Source of the DNA: Alteromonas sp. M12
Lineage (GTDB): Bacteria > Pseudomonadota > Gammaproteobacteria > Enterobacterales > Alteromonadaceae
Direction of reading: 5' to 3'
Assembly: GCF_037478005.1 (NCBI RefSeq)
Contig: NZ_CP144164.1
Location: 2,852,001-2,916,000, forward strand
Length of the DNA stretch: 64,000 nt
A program made the translations under genes and the position numbers. Below are positions 53,155-63,803 of the stretch, piece after piece. The number at the start of each line of letters is the position of its first letter. The first letter of the stretch is position 1. Below the pieces are notes generated by a model. It was not told the origin of the DNA. It ran no database searches and saw only the letters and a list, made by a program, of their open reading frames with translations.

Positions 53155-56100
53155 TTAGCGTTCGTTAACTCTCTGGTGTAAAGATTGGACCGAGTTTACT
53201 TTCGCGCGATCATCTGCAGTTTGGGCATTTACTGTCGCAAATGCTGCATTCAAAGTTGTGGTATAGGTGATTTTATTGAGCAATGCTTCACGACGAATAT
53301 ACACAGAATCATTTATCGCTTTGCGTCCCTCAGTAGTATTCACAATATAACAATATTCGCCATTTTTAATGGCGTCAACAATGTTTGGACGACCTTCTGT
53401 AAGTTTATTAACCACACTACAGGCAATTCCAACATCGTTTAACTCTTTTGCAGTACCCGAGGTAGCCTCTAAACTGAAGCCTTTCTCAATCATTTTACGG
53501 GCAAGTTCAACAACGCGTTTTTTGTCATTGTGACGAACTGAAATCAGCGCTTTACCTTTCTGCGGAATGGGCGCACCAGCGCCTAAGTTAGCTTTGGCAT
53601 AGGCTTCTTCAAAGGTATCCCCTACTCCCATCACTTCACCTGTTGAACGCATTTCTGGGCCCAACAAAGGATCAACACCTTGAAACTTAGCAAACGGCAG
53701 AACAACTTCTTTGACAGAATAAAACGGCGGGATAATTTCCTCCGTCACCCCTTGTGAAGGAAGTGATTGACCAACCATTGCACGAGCGCCTATTTTTGCA
53801 AGCGCCATTCCTGTTGCTTTAGATACAAACGGAACAGTACGAGCAGCGCGCGGGTTTACTTCAATTAAGTACACTTCACCATTTTTCACGGCAAATTGTG
53901 TATTCATCAAACCCACGACACCTAGTTCTAGGGCCATATCTTTAACTTGCTTACGCATTACGTCTTGGATTTCTTGACTCAATGAGTATGGCGGTAAGGA
54001 ACAGGCAGAATCACCAGAGTGAACTCCAGCTTGTTCTATATGCTCCATAATTCCGCCGATTACCACGTTTTCACCATCACACATGGCGTCGATATCAACT
54101 TCAATGGCATCATCAAGGAAACGGTCAAGTAACACTGGAGAGTCATTTGAAACTTTCACAGCTTCATTCAAGTATCGTTTTAAATCTTTTAAGTCGTAAA
54201 CAATTTCCATTGCACGACCACCTAGAACATAAGACGGACGAACAACTAATGGAAAACCAATTTTTTCAGCTTCAACCAACGCCTGCTCCATGTTGCTAAC
54301 GGTGCTATTTGCGGGTTGTTTTAGGTTTAATTTATTGACCATATGTTGGAAGCGTTCACGATCTTCAGCTCTATCGATAGCATCAGGAGATGTACCAATA
54401 ATTGGCACGCCGGCAGCTTCTAACTCGCGAGCGAGTTTCAATGGTGTTTGGCCACCATACTGCACTATGACGCCCTTAGGCTTTTCGATACGTACAATTT
54501 CGAGCACATCTTCTAAGGTAACGGATTCAAAGTATAACCGGTCAGACGTATCATAATCAGTAGAAACGGTTTCTGGGTTACAGTTAACCATGATAGTTTC
54601 ATAGCCATCTTCACGCATTGCTAGCGCTGCATGAACACAACAGTAGTCAAATTCGATACCTTGACCTATTCGGTTAGGACCGCCGCCCAACACCATAATC
54701 TTATCTTTATCCGATGGATTAGCTTCACATTCTTCATCATAAGTTGAATACATGTAAGCTGTACTAGTCGAAAACTCCGCTGCACAGGTATCTACGCGCT
54801 TATAAACAGGTGTGATTTCCATCGAGTGTCTAAGTTCACGCACGTCACTTTCGGCGACATTAGTTAACTCAGCCAAACGAGAATCAGCAAACCCTTTGCG
54901 TTTTAAGGTGCGCATCAAGTCATAATCGATCCCGGATAGGCCAATTTCAGCCACCTGTTTTTCAAGGTTCACAAGGTCTTCAATCTGAACCAAATACCAA
55001 CGATCAATGTTGGTCAGTGAGAAAACTTGCTCAACTGACATGCCCATTCTCATTGCATCAGCAATATACCAAATGCGCTCTGCGCCTGGTTCTCTGAGCT
55101 CGCGGATAATAATCGCTTCACTTTCCGGATCTTCAATATCGATAATCGGGTTTAAGCCATTAACGCCAACTTCTAGGCCTCGTAACGCTTTTTGCAAAGA
55201 CTCTTGCTGATTACGGCCAATTGCCATCACTTCACCGACAGATTTCATCTGTGTGGTTAAGCGATCATTAGCACCAGCGAATTTTTCGAAGTTAAAACGA
55301 GGGATTTTAGTGACAACATAGTCAATCGCAGGCTCAAACGATGCTGGGGTTAAACCACCAGTAATATCATTTGCCAGTTCATCTAAGGTGTAGCCAACCG
55401 CTAATTTAGCCGCAACTTTCGCAATTGGAAAACCTGTGGCCTTCGACGCTAGTGCAGAAGATCTAGACACCCGAGGATTCATTTCTATGATAACCATGCG
55501 GCCAGTTTTTGGGTCAACACCAAACTGTACGTTTGAACCGCCAGTTTCAACACCAATCTCACGCAATACTGCCATTGCTGCATTACGCATAATTTGAAAT
55601 TCTTTATCTGTCAGGGTTTGCGCTGGTGCAACCGTTATTGAATCACCAGTATGAACACCCATTGGATCGAAGTTTTCGATGGTACAAACAATAATACAAT
55701 TATCGCTTTTATCTCGTACCACTTCCATTTCGTATTCTTTCCAACCAATTAGCGATTCATCAATGAGTAACTCACTGGTTGGTGAAAGGTCTAACCCGCG
55801 GCGACAAATCTCATCAAACTCATCAACGTTATAGGCGATACCGCCACCGGAGCCGCCCATAGTGAACGAAGGTCTGATTATACAAGGAAAACCAATACGA
55901 CTCAGCACATCATGAGCTTGTTCGATGGTATGTGCGATTTCAGCTCTTGGACAAGCCAAACCAATTGATTTCATCGCCTTATCAAAACGCTCACGGTCTT
56001 CTGCTTTATCAATTGCATCGGCTGTCGCGCCAATCATCTCAACAGAGTACTCTTCCAATACACCATGTTTGTTCAAATCAAGGGCGCAGTTAAGTGCCGT

Positions 56101-56379
56101 TTGACCACCCATAGTAGGTAAAATTGCGTCTGGGCGTTCTTTTTCAATTATGCGTTTTACCACTTCCCAGTGGATGGGTTCAATGTAAGTCGCATCAGCC
56201 ATTTCCGGGTCTGTCATAATGGTAGCAGGATTGGAATTGACTAGAATAACTCTATACCCTTCTTCACGTAGGGCTTTACAGGCTTGAGCTCCTGAATAAT
56301 CAAATTCGCATGCCTGGCCAATTACAATTGGACCCGCGCCCAGAATCAGAATGCTTTTTAAATCAGTACGTTTTGGCAT
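53155..56379 (-). CDS. carB: Carbamoyl-phosphate synthase large subunit
   Basis: The 1074-residue protein has two ATP-grasp synthetase halves. The first starts [21 protein letters not shown] and the second [21 protein letters not shown], and an MGS-like allosteric domain at the C-terminus binds ornithine/UMP. Length equals the family norm. It makes carbamoyl phosphate for arginine and pyrimidine synthesis with CarA, 19 bp upstream. Confidence 0.97.
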   Translation of the reverse strand: MPKRTDLKSILILGAGPIVIGQACEFDYSGAQACKALREEGYRVILVNSNPATIMTDPEMADATYIEPIHWEVVKRIIEKERPDAILPTMGGQTALNCALDLNKHGVLEEYSVEMIGATADAIDKAEDRERFDKAMKSIGLACPRAEIAHTIEQAHDVLSRIGFPCIIRPSFTMGGSGGGIAYNVDEFDEICRRGLDLSPTSELLIDESLIGWKEYEMEVVRDKSDNCIIVCTIENFDPMGVHTGDSITVAPAQTLTDKEFQIMRNAAMAVLREIGVETGGSNVQFGVDPKTGRMVIIEMNPRVSRSSALASKATGFPIAKVAAKLAVGYTLDELANDITGGLTPASFEPAIDYVVTKIPRFNFEKFAGANDRLTTQMKSVGEVMAIGRNQQESLQKALRGLEVGVNGLNPIIDIEDPESEAIIIRELREPGAERIWYIADAMRMGMSVEQVFSLTNIDRWYLVQIEDLVNLEKQVAEIGLSGIDYDLMRTLKRKGFADSRLAELTNVAESDVRELRHSMEITPVYKRVDTCAAEFSTSTAYMYSTYDEECEANPSDKDKIMVLGGGPNRIGQGIEFDYCCVHAALAMREDGYETIMVNCNPETVSTDYDTSDRLYFESVTLEDVLEIVRIEKPKGVIVQYGGQTPLKLARELEAAGVPIIGTSPDAIDRAEDRERFQHMVNKLNLKQPANSTVSNMEQALVEAEKIGFPLVVRPSYVLGGRAMEIVYDLKDLKRYLNEAVKVSNDSPVLLDRFLDDAIEVDIDAMCDGENVVIGGIMEHIEQAGVHSGDSACSLPPYSLSQEIQDVMRKQVKDMALELGVVGLMNTQFAVKNGEVYLIEVNPRAARTVPFVSKATGMALAKIGARAMVGQSLPSQGVTEEIIPPFYSVKEVVLPFAKFQGVDPLLGPEMRSTGEVMGVGDTFEEAYAKANLGAGAPIPQKGKALISVRHNDKKRVVELARKMIEKGFSLEATSGTAKELNDVGIACSVVNKLTEGRPNIVDAIKNGEYCYIVNTTEGRKAINDSVYIRREALLNKITYTTTLNAAFATVNAQTADDRAKVNSVQSLHQRVNER

Positions 56380-56398
56380 AGTATTCTTTCTCTAAGTA

Positions 56399-57562
56399 TC
56401 AAGCTGAAATTGAAGTAGTTGCTGATTTTGATTTTTCTATCAGCTCAATAAAATGATCAAACAAGGGAGCTGCATCATGGGGACCTGGACTTGCTTCAGG
56501 ATGCCCTTGAAAGCTAAATGCCGGTTTGTCATTTCTGTGTATGCCTTGCAACGACTTATCAAACAAAGATACGTGTGTCACATCCAAATTATCTGGCAAA
56601 GAAGACTCGTCCACTGCAAAACCGTGGTTTTGGCTGGTAATCATTACCACATCACGCTTTAAGTCTTTAACCGGATGATTTGCGCCATGATGACCAAACT
56701 TCATTTTTTCTGTTTTTGCACCACTGGCTAACGCCAACAATTGGTGACCTAAACAAATACCAAAAATAGGAATCTCGGTTTCCAAGAAAGTTTTGATAGC
56801 GGCAATAGCGTAATCACAAGGTTCAGGATCACCAGGGCCATTGGATAAAAATATTCCATCTGGCTGCATTGCTAACACTTCTTCGGCAGGTGTTGTAGCT
56901 GGCACCACAGTTAAGCGGCAACTTCTATCTACTAACATGCGCAATATATTGTGTTTCGCACCAAAATCATAAGCAACTACATGAAACTTACAATCTTCTA
57001 CATTTTTCGCATATCCGGTTTCTAAAGACCACACACCATCTTGCCATGGATATGCTTTATCTGTAGTCACCACTTTCGCTAGATCCATTCCTTTCAAACC
57101 CGGAAACGCTTGAGCAGCACTTAAGGCTTCAGAAACATCATCTTGATTAAAATCATCAACAGTGACAATGCAACCTTTAAGCGCGCCTTTGTCTCGAAGG
57201 ATGCGTGTCAATCGACGAGTATCAATATCGGCAATGCCTAAAATATTGTTATGTTTCAAATAGTCAGAAAGAGAAGATTGATTACGGAAGTTACTAGCTA
57301 ATAAAGGAAGGTCTCGAATAATTAGGCCTTTAGCCCAAATTTTTGTGGATTCAACATCTTCTTCATTAGTACCAGTATTACCTATATGAGGATAAGTTAA
57401 GGTAATAATTTGTTCAGCATATGAAGGGTCAGTCAAAATCTCCTGATAGCCTGTCATTGATGTATTAAACACCACTTCACCGACAGAAACACCAGAAGCT
57501 CCAATTGATGTGCCTTTGAAAACAGAACCGTCTTCTAGCACCAAAAGAGCAGAAATAGCCAA
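56399..57562 (-). CDS. carA: Carbamoyl-phosphate synthase small subunit (glutaminase)
   Basis: The 387-residue protein has the CarA N-terminal domain ([20 protein letters not shown]) and a class I amidotransferase with nucleophile Cys in [10 protein letters not shown], plus [13 protein letters not shown]. The start is TTG at 57562, shown by a perfect AGGAGG 5 bases upstream; no ATG is near. The long leader before it contains a terminator hairpin. Confidence 0.95.
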   Translation of the reverse strand: MAISALLVLEDGSVFKGTSIGASGVSVGEVVFNTSMTGYQEILTDPSYAEQIITLTYPHIGNTGTNEEDVESTKIWAKGLIIRDLPLLASNFRNQSSLSDYLKHNNILGIADIDTRRLTRILRDKGALKGCIVTVDDFNQDDVSEALSAAQAFPGLKGMDLAKVVTTDKAYPWQDGVWSLETGYAKNVEDCKFHVVAYDFGAKHNILRMLVDRSCRLTVVPATTPAEEVLAMQPDGIFLSNGPGDPEPCDYAIAAIKTFLETEIPIFGICLGHQLLALASGAKTEKMKFGHHGANHPVKDLKRDVVMITSQNHGFAVDESSLPDNLDVTHVSLFDKSLQGIHRNDKPAFSFQGHPEASPGPHDAAPLFDHFIELIEKSKSATTSISA

Positions 57563-57623
57563 GTCAACCTCCTAATTAAGGACAACCCAAGGTTTTTTTG
57601 CAAGCTAAGCATCAAAACCCTAT

Positions 57624-57757
57624 AAAAAACGGGTTGAAATTATTAATTTACATCCCGTTTACCTCATCACCGCTAGTATTTTCGGGAGATTAAGCACATC
57701 TCATCCGAAAATTTGGCAAATTCCCGAGATCATACACTAATGGTTTTATTTGATCCA
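57624..57757 (-). promoter_or_regulatory. Structured carAB leader: promoter, 13-bp hairpin, intrinsic terminator
   Basis: On the minus strand, TGGATC (57752-57757), 17 bp, and TATGAT (57729-57734) form a possible promoter. The leader then holds a hairpin of 8+5 bp (57678-57712; arms ATTTTCGG/CCGAAAAT and GAGAT/ATCTC). It also holds a terminator of 7+5 bp (57627-57660, AAACGGG/CCCGTTT) with a T6 run at 57624-57629. The terminator lies 62 bases before carA, so it may be an attenuator; it could alternatively end dapB transcripts. Confidence 0.5.
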
Positions 57758-57788
57758 TTAGAATGTAGAAAAATTACTAAAATGAGCA

Positions 57789-57806
57789 TTTGATTCAAAA
57801 TTCGTA
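57789..57806. promoter_or_regulatory. Weak ARG-box-like site
   Basis: TGATT-CAAA-ATTCG (57791-57804) matches 8 of 10 fixed positions of the ArgR half-sites TGAAT-N4-ATTCA. It lies about 60 bp upstream of the predicted carA -10. carAB is an ArgR target in many gammaproteobacteria, but one imperfect copy is weak evidence. Confidence 0.28.
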
Positions 57807-57879
57807 GGTAAGTCATTAAAACGTCAAATTAAGCAACCGGTAAACGCCACTTAATTTTTACCCACTATTTTAGTTCAGA

Positions 57880-58683
57880 TTAATTAAACCCCAGCACATC
57901 CTGCATAGAATATAGTCCGGCAGGTTTGCCAACCAGCCATTTAGCAGCGGTTATCGCACCTTTAGCAAAGGTCAATCGACTAGAAGCTTTGTGAGTGATC
58001 TCTAGTCGCTCACCAATATCTGCGAATAACGCTGTGTGTTCACCAACCACGTCGCCCGCTCTGACGGTAGCAAATCCAATTGTTTCATGTTTGCGCTCAC
58101 CAGTGTCACCTTCCCTTCCGTACACGGCACATTGCTTTAAATCACGGCCAATTTCGTCAGCGATAGCCTCTCCAATTGCCATAGCAGTTCCAGATGGCGC
58201 ATCTTTTTTAAAACGATGATGGGCTTCAAGAATTTCGATGTCTGCTGTATCGCCCATTGTTTTTGCCGCCTGACGAACCAAATTCAACATAAGATTAACG
58301 CCTACACTGTAGTTCGCCGCAAACACAACTGGAATCTTAGTAGCCGCATTTTGCAACAGCGCTTTTTGATTATCGTTCAGTCCAGTGGTGCCAATCACAA
58401 TGGCTTTATTATTTGCCACGCACCAAGCTAAATTTTGTTCAAGCACATCGGGCAGCGTAAAATCGATGACGACGTCTATCTCAGGTGCTTGTTGGTCTAA
58501 ACTTGCTGTAATGCTAAGATTTTGTTTACCAATACCGGCTAACTCGCCAGCGTCCATTCCAATCCATTGCGAACCTTCTCGTACAGAAGCTGCGGCCAAA
58601 TTCACGTTATCATCTAAATGGGCGGCATCTATTAATACACGGCCCATTCGGCCATTGGCTCCCAAAATACCAATTCCTGTCAT
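57880..58683 (-). CDS. dapB: 4-hydroxy-tetrahydrodipicolinate reductase
   Basis: The 267-residue enzyme of lysine/diaminopimelate synthesis has the nucleotide-binding [22 protein letters not shown], the catalytic segment [17 protein letters not shown] (His-His and Lys) and [10 protein letters not shown]. It precedes carA with 317 bp between, as in the widespread dapB-carA-carB order. Confidence 0.96.
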   Translation of the reverse strand: MTGIGILGANGRMGRVLIDAAHLDDNVNLAAASVREGSQWIGMDAGELAGIGKQNLSITASLDQQAPEIDVVIDFTLPDVLEQNLAWCVANNKAIVIGTTGLNDNQKALLQNAATKIPVVFAANYSVGVNLMLNLVRQAAKTMGDTADIEILEAHHRFKKDAPSGTAMAIGEAIADEIGRDLKQCAVYGREGDTGERKHETIGFATVRAGDVVGEHTALFADIGERLEITHKASSRLTFAKGAITAAKWLVGKPAGLYSMQDVLGFN

Positions 58684-58886
58684 TTTCTACTCATTTCAAT
58701 TAGATAAATACTATTGAATATTGTGCAATATAAACACCTAATTTGCAGCAGTAAAAAAGCGATAAGTTATATTTGATTGGAAATCTTCATAGCAGTTTTT
58801 AAGCTGATTAAGATTTTGTAACCTGATATATATTGATTCAAACTCTGATTCCGCTACATTAGGGTAAATTAAATTAATGTTGCCGT

Positions 58887-59420
58887 ATGATTGTGTCTTA
58901 TCAACTAATAGAAACATCCACTTTACCCGATCCATTAGAAATTGATTTTGAACCTCTAAATAGCCGTTATAGACCCATGGCTATCTGCTCTACTTGGCTG
59001 TTTTGTTTGATGTTTATGTTAGTTATGTCGTTAACCCGATGGCAGCCGTTTATTGATATTCACCCCGAGCTAATCGCAGTCTATCCGCTGGGACTTGGTA
59101 TTGCGTTTTTAGTCGCAATTCTAATTAGCCTCTATTTATATGTAGCTATTCCATGCAAACAATATTGTTTAACAGACACTGATTTACATTTCGCCTGCGG
59201 GGTAATATTTCGTAAAATTTATAGTCAGCCGATACTACGGATACAACACGTTGAGTTAAAACGAGGCCCACTGGAGAGAACCTTTAAATTGGCTTCATTA
59301 CAGGTTTTTAGTGCTGGGGGCGCAATGCACACGTTTGAAATACCTGGTTTAAGTCTTGATGATGCACAAAAAATCAGGCAATTCATCTTGGATCATAAAG
59401 GTGTTCAAAGTGATGGATAA
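58887..59420 (+). CDS. PH-domain membrane protein (YdbS-like)
   Basis: The 177-residue protein has two transmembrane segments (about 32-52 and 68-90) and one bacterial PH (bPH2) domain with YCLTDTDLHFACGVIFRKI and IQHVELKRGPLERTFKLASLQVFSAGG. It overlaps the next gene by 8 bp. The YdbS/YdbT pair is widespread; a role in membrane stress or lipid-linked processes is suspected and not established. Confidence 0.82.
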   Translation: MIVSYQLIETSTLPDPLEIDFEPLNSRYRPMAICSTWLFCLMFMLVMSLTRWQPFIDIHPELIAVYPLGLGIAFLVAILISLYLYVAIPCKQYCLTDTDLHFACGVIFRKIYSQPILRIQHVELKRGPLERTFKLASLQVFSAGGAMHTFEIPGLSLDDAQKIRQFILDHKGVQSDG

Positions 59421-60978
59421 TGAGGGAGAAAATGCCACACTCAATACTCACCGTTGGCAGAAACTGTCCCCCATTGCGGTGTTATATTTTATTGCAAGTG
59501 GGATTAAATTAGCGGCCAATAATGTTATCTATTTGCTGCCAGCCATTGCCATAAGCTACTCTACGGTGCAAGAGAACCCGCAAATCTGGATCCCAATCAT
59601 TGTGGGAATTTTAGCTTTAATCAGTGTTTCATCTTGGCTGCAATACTTCTTTTATTCATTTCGATTGATTGATGAAACGGTTGAAATCCGCTCTGGTGTG
59701 TTCTCTAAAACCCATATTGATTTGCCTTTTTCTAGAATTCAAAACGTCACCATTGAAAGGCCGCTTTACTACCGGCTAACCCATACCTGTTGTTTGCAAC
59801 TCGATACAGCTGGCTCGACGAAACAAGAGGCAAAAATAGTTGCATTACCTGTGGATTTTGCTGAAAAGTTAAAACAATCCATCCTTGCAAAGGGTAAAAC
59901 ACACAATACGCCAACCGAACGACAAGCAGATGAAGACAAGACTCTTTTAGAGCAACCTAATGTGGGAATTGAAAGCGAACAAATTCTCAATACACGTTCA
60001 ATTAAAGATCTGATTTTACACGGTATTACTAACAATCGAGTGTGGATTATTATTGGTGCACTAGCACCATTTTATGACAACTTAGCCGCCTATTTAGCCT
60101 CATTGGCAGAGCAATTAGGTTTTGATTATGAACGTTATTTTGACGCACAGTCACAGGCAATTTGGCAGTTAGGGTTAGCATTTTTTTCGCTAGTTCTTTT
60201 TGCAACTTTGATTATTACTTTGATATCCGTAGTTGGCTCAATCGTTTTATTTTACGATTATTCGTTGGCGAAAACCACAGACAGATATATTCGTCGAAGT
60301 GGCTTATTCACTAAACAAGAAGTCACCATGAAACGTTCGCGCCTTCAAGTAATAGCGTTAAAACAAGATTGGTTAGATGTGATTCTCGGCAGGGTCAATT
60401 TGGAATTAAAACAGAATAGCAGCACAGAGCAAAATTCTAACCAATTGCAGGCCAATAGTAACAGAATATTAGTACCTTCAGTGACGCAAGATGAAGCGCA
60501 TAGCATCGTCAAGGATGCGTTACCGAATAATAAATTACATGACATTAGCTTTCTTGCTATCAGTAAACGATTTATTTTTAGACAGCTTTTGTGGTTAATC
60601 CCTTTTAATCTGCTCGTAAGCGCAATAACTTTTTCAAAATCAGGGATTTTAGGTATTTTAATAATCCAGTTGCTAAGTGGATTTATCGTATTTTTGATAT
60701 ATTGTCGATGGAAACGCTGGGGTTACGCTGATGATGACGAATATATTTATCTTAGAAAAGGATTATTTGGAGTCGATTTTTACAGTTTCCCAAAATATAA
60801 AGTACAACAAACACAATTTATACAAAGCCGTATGATGAGAAGGCATGAAATAGCCACTATTAATATCATTATGGCATCCGGCGCTCTGAGTATTCCTTTT
60901 ATCAATCAAAATGATGCGAAACGAATTTTAGGCAATGCCTTGTTTATTGTCTCTAAGCTAAAACGTTCTTGGATGTAA
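59413..60978 (+). CDS. PH-domain membrane protein (YdbT-like)
   Basis: The 521-residue protein has paired transmembrane hairpins, each followed by a bPH2 domain. Three such units are visible; typical are IDETVEIRSGVFSKTHIDLPFSRIQNV, TDRYIRRSGLFTKQEVTMKRSRLQ and DEYIYLRKGLFGVDFYSFPKYKVQQ. ATG at 59413 overlaps the YdbS-like stop (ATGGATAA); an upstream in-frame ATG (59356) would lie in the previous gene. It probably forms a complex with its smaller neighbour. Confidence 0.82.
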   Translation: MDNEGENATLNTHRWQKLSPIAVLYFIASGIKLAANNVIYLLPAIAISYSTVQENPQIWIPIIVGILALISVSSWLQYFFYSFRLIDETVEIRSGVFSKTHIDLPFSRIQNVTIERPLYYRLTHTCCLQLDTAGSTKQEAKIVALPVDFAEKLKQSILAKGKTHNTPTERQADEDKTLLEQPNVGIESEQILNTRSIKDLILHGITNNRVWIIIGALAPFYDNLAAYLASLAEQLGFDYERYFDAQSQAIWQLGLAFFSLVLFATLIITLISVVGSIVLFYDYSLAKTTDRYIRRSGLFTKQEVTMKRSRLQVIALKQDWLDVILGRVNLELKQNSSTEQNSNQLQANSNRILVPSVTQDEAHSIVKDALPNNKLHDISFLAISKRFIFRQLLWLIPFNLLVSAITFSKSGILGILIIQLLSGFIVFLIYCRWKRWGYADDDEYIYLRKGLFGVDFYSFPKYKVQQTQFIQSRMMRRHEIATINIIMASGALSIPFINQNDAKRILGNALFIVSKLKRSWM

Positions 60979-61045
60979 TATAAAAAGAGTATAACTGATC
61001 TTAGATAATGTGAGGATATTGGTACCTCTTTGGAGAAAAATCAAA

Positions 61046-61729
61046 ATGCAAAAGAAATTAATTTGGGATATTCCGCTTAGGCTTTTTCACTGGTTATTGG
61101 TTTTAGCTTTGGTATCCCAGTGGATAACGGCTGAATTAGGTAGCGAGTATATGGATATTCATTTTTATATTGGATACTTCACTCTAGGACTCATTATCTT
61201 CCGTTTAATCTGGGGGTTAGTTGGTCCAAAATACGCAAGATTTAGTAATTTCATCTATCCTCCGAAGGCTATCTGGCAGTATTTGGTAGCTTTTTTGAAA
61301 GCCAAAAACCCTCATTTCACTGGTCACAATCCTTTGGGTGGTTTAATCGTTCCAGCAGTCATCTTAATTGTGGGAGCTCAAGCCATCACAGGTTTATTTG
61401 CAAGTGATGATGTGCTTGCTTCTGGACCTTATATGTCAGCGGTAAGCAGCGATACACAGAGTTGGTTGGACGGTTTACACCATCAAATATTCAACGTTAT
61501 TTTAGGCATAGCTGGGATTCATATCCTGGCCATCCTTTGGTATCAATTTGGACGCAAAATTCCCTTAATCGGGGCTATGATTACTGGAAAAAAAACCGAT
61601 GCCGCGCAAAACGGTATCGGTTCATCTAGATTATTATTAGCGGTTATTCTTGCAATTGTCATTGCCGCCTTCTTGTATTGGTTAATTGCTATCGCAGCAC
61701 CAGTGCCAGAAGTAGACTATTATTTTTAA
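61046..61729 (+). CDS. Cytochrome b561-like membrane protein
   Basis: The 227-residue di-heme b-type cytochrome has four transmembrane helices plus a C-terminal one. Heme His candidates lie in RLFHWLLVLAL, MDIHFYIGYF, GLHHQIFNVILGIAGIHILAI. GHNPLGGL is typical of the family that pairs with c-type cytochromes. ATG at 61046 behind TGGAGA is preferred over GTG/ATG codons upstream. It is convergent with cytochrome c', a frequent partner, so electron transfer between them is likely (inference). Confidence 0.82.
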   Translation: MQKKLIWDIPLRLFHWLLVLALVSQWITAELGSEYMDIHFYIGYFTLGLIIFRLIWGLVGPKYARFSNFIYPPKAIWQYLVAFLKAKNPHFTGHNPLGGLIVPAVILIVGAQAITGLFASDDVLASGPYMSAVSSDTQSWLDGLHHQIFNVILGIAGIHILAILWYQFGRKIPLIGAMITGKKTDAAQNGIGSSRLLLAVILAIVIAAFLYWLIAIAAPVPEVDYYF

Positions 61730-61740
61730 TTACAAATGAC

Positions 61741-61772
61741 TTCTTACAAGGTGTTATTCAGCCTTGTAAGAA
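61741..61772. terminator. Hairpin spanning the cytochrome c' stop
   Basis: TTCTTACAAGG (61741-61751) and CCTTGTAAGAA (61762-61772) form a perfect 11-bp stem with a 10-base loop that contains the end of the cytochrome c' gene. No T-run; it may still block convergent transcripts. Confidence 0.45.
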
Positions 61773-62230
61773 TCATGACAACCTTTACAAGATTTAAAGA
61801 TTGCGCCAATGTTTGCTTTTAGCTGGCCTTCATCGCCACTTGCTGCGGCCATTTTCAGATTACTTGCCGCTTCTGTTAATGCCGTAATTTTAGTTTGGAA
61901 GTCAGAATAGTCTTTCCAAATCGCCGGTAAAGCTTCAGTTTCAACACTGAACTTACTTGTGTCGACTGAAAAGTAATCGTCCATCATCAAGGATAATTGT
62001 TCAATGCGGCTTGCATTCTTTTCTAATGTTTCAGCACTCAAAGGAACTTGTCCTTTCGCCATAGCGCCCATAATTCCAACGTTACTTTTAACTAATTGCA
62101 ATATAGCTTGACGATATTCTATTGCATCACCGGCATGCTTTTCAGATTTAGCTGGCGTAACTGCGACTGATGCGAAACTTGCAGTTAACAATGTAATACC
62201 TAACATCGCAGGAGCGATAATGTTTTTCAT
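61754..62230 (-). CDS. Cytochrome c' (class II), periplasmic
   Basis: The 158-residue protein has a signal peptide (MKNIIAPAMLGITLLTASFA, cleavage near SVA) and a four-helix-bundle class II cytochrome c with the heme site CKGCH at the C-terminus. ATG at 62230 behind GAGGT is chosen; the open frame runs to 62287 without a ribosome site. Cytochromes c' bind NO and are linked to NO protection or electron transfer. Confidence 0.87.
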   Translation of the reverse strand: MKNIIAPAMLGITLLTASFASVAVTPAKSEKHAGDAIEYRQAILQLVKSNVGIMGAMAKGQVPLSAETLEKNASRIEQLSLMMDDYFSVDTSKFSVETEALPAIWKDYSDFQTKITALTEAASNLKMAAASGDEGQLKANIGAIFKSCKGCHDSYKAE

Positions 62231-62404
62231 ATTGACCTCGATTAAATGGATAGTTTTTGGATTCATAGACTTAGATTCGACGTACAAACAGCAATTTACA
62301 TTGTTATATCATTAGAAATCAATAACTAATTAGTTAAACATTTATTTAAAATAAGCTGCTTACCATCAGTAACCACTTCGTAAATTAAAGCATAAATCTT
62401 AGGT

Positions 62405-62436
62405 ATAAAAAAAGACGCCATAAAAATGACGTCTTT
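62405..62436 (-). terminator. dnaJ terminator
   Basis: AAAGACGCCA (62411-62420) and TGACGTCTTT (62427-62436) pair with one mismatch. On the minus strand a T7 run follows (62406-62413). Confidence 0.8.
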
Positions 62437-62457
62437 ATCATATCACTTATTTTTCAA

Positions 62458-63597
62458 TTAACTGGTTAAGTCATCGAAGAATTTCTTCACACCATCGAAA
62501 AAACCTTTCTCTTTGGGACGGTATTTAGCTGCTTCGTCGCCTTTACCCATGGAATTATTTAATTCCTGCAACAATTCTTTTTGTTTGCTGTTCAGGTTCA
62601 CCGGTGTTTCCACAACTACGCGGCACATCAAGTCACCAACACTACCGCTTCGTACCGACTTCACCCCTTTACCACGTAAACGGAAAAGCTTACCGGTTTG
62701 CGTTTCAGGCGTGATTTTCAGCTTAACCTTGCCATCCAAAGTGGGCACTTCAATGTCACCACCAAGGGCTGCAACAGTAAAGCTTAGCGGCACTTCACAG
62801 TACAGGTTATTGCTATCTCTGGTAAAGATATTGTGTTCACGAACATGCACCTGAACATATAAATCACCAGGAGGTGCACCGCTTTCTCCCGCTTCACCTT
62901 CACCAGTTAAACGAATACGATCTCCGGTATCAACGCCCGCTGGTACTTTAACCGATAAGGTTTTCGTTTTCTCCGTGCGACCATGACCATGACATTCACG
63001 ACAAGGATCGGAAATAATTTGGCCACGACCAGAACAGGTAGGACAGGTTTGCTGCACAGCAAAAAAGCCCTGCCGCATTTGCACTTGTCCATTACCATGA
63101 CAGGTAGGGCAAGTCGTTGGTTTAGTGCCTTTTTTCGCACCAGTGCCATCACAAGGCTCACAGGCAACCAAGGTAGGTACTTTTATCTCGACACTCTTAC
63201 CGCGAACCGCTTCTTCAAGGCTAAGTTCCAAATTATATCGTAAGTCGGAACCTTGACGCGCTCTTGACTGACGCCCTCCACGGCCGCCGCCACCAAATAT
63301 ATCGCCGAATACATCACCAAAAATATCGCCAAAATCAGCGCCGCCACCGAAGCCAGCGCCACCTCGGTTAGGATCAACACCAGCGTGACCATACTGATCA
63401 TAAGCAGCACGTTTTTGCGAATCGGTTAGGATTTCGTGGGCCTCTTGCACCTCTTTAAATTTTTCTTCCATGCCTTTATCACCCTTGGTTCTATCAGGGT
63501 GAAATTTCATGGCGAGGCGTTTGTATGCCTTTTTAATTTCGCGCTCGTCAGCACTTTTGCTAACACCAAGCACTTCATAATAGTCTCGCTTCGACAT
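62458..63597 (-). CDS. dnaJ: Chaperone DnaJ (Hsp40)
   Basis: The 379-residue co-chaperone has a J domain with HPD in MKFHPDRT, a Gly/Phe-rich linker ([20 protein letters not shown]), four CxxCxGxG zinc repeats ([32 protein letters not shown]) and the client-binding C-domain. It stimulates DnaK ATPase. It follows dnaK after 206 bp with two hairpins. Confidence 0.97.
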   Translation of the reverse strand: MSKRDYYEVLGVSKSADEREIKKAYKRLAMKFHPDRTKGDKGMEEKFKEVQEAHEILTDSQKRAAYDQYGHAGVDPNRGGAGFGGGADFGDIFGDVFGDIFGGGGRGGRQSRARQGSDLRYNLELSLEEAVRGKSVEIKVPTLVACEPCDGTGAKKGTKPTTCPTCHGNGQVQMRQGFFAVQQTCPTCSGRGQIISDPCRECHGHGRTEKTKTLSVKVPAGVDTGDRIRLTGEGEAGESGAPPGDLYVQVHVREHNIFTRDSNNLYCEVPLSFTVAALGGDIEVPTLDGKVKLKITPETQTGKLFRLRGKGVKSVRSGSVGDLMCRVVVETPVNLNSKQKELLQELNNSMGKGDEAAKYRPKEKGFFDGVKKFFDDLTS

Positions 63598-63681
63598 ATC
63601 GCTTGTTTATCCTTTTTGATGACAAACACAATTTACCGTGTTTGAACTTGAGCAACGTTAGATGCCCTGTTAATTCGGGCT

Positions 63682-63762
63682 TTATCCCCTTGTCACCTAA
63701 ACGCGCTATTAAGTAACAAGGGGATAACACTTAAAAGGCGCAGAAAGGTTATTTCTGCGCCT
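63682..63762 (-). promoter_or_regulatory. Double hairpin in the dnaK-dnaJ intergenic region
   Basis: One hairpin pairs TTATCCCCTTGT (63682-63693) with ACAAGGGGATAA (63716-63727), 12 bp. A second pairs AGGCGCAGAAA (63736-63746) with TTTCTGCGCCT (63752-63762), 11 bp. Either could end most dnaK transcripts or protect the dnaK 3' end, lowering dnaJ relative to dnaK. Confidence 0.6.
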
Positions 63763-63803
63763 ATTTTTATCAATTACCTGCCAATTACGACAGGTTAAGA
63801 CGC

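Noticed and set aside
53185-58717. Several plus-strand frames of 60-110 codons opposite carB, carA and dapB
   Set aside because: They are antisense to well-conserved genes and show mirror composition; no independent ribosome sites.
58738-58935. 65-codon minus-strand frame between dapB and the PH-domain genes
   Set aside because: Overlaps the start of the PH-domain gene, no ribosome site and no recognisable features.
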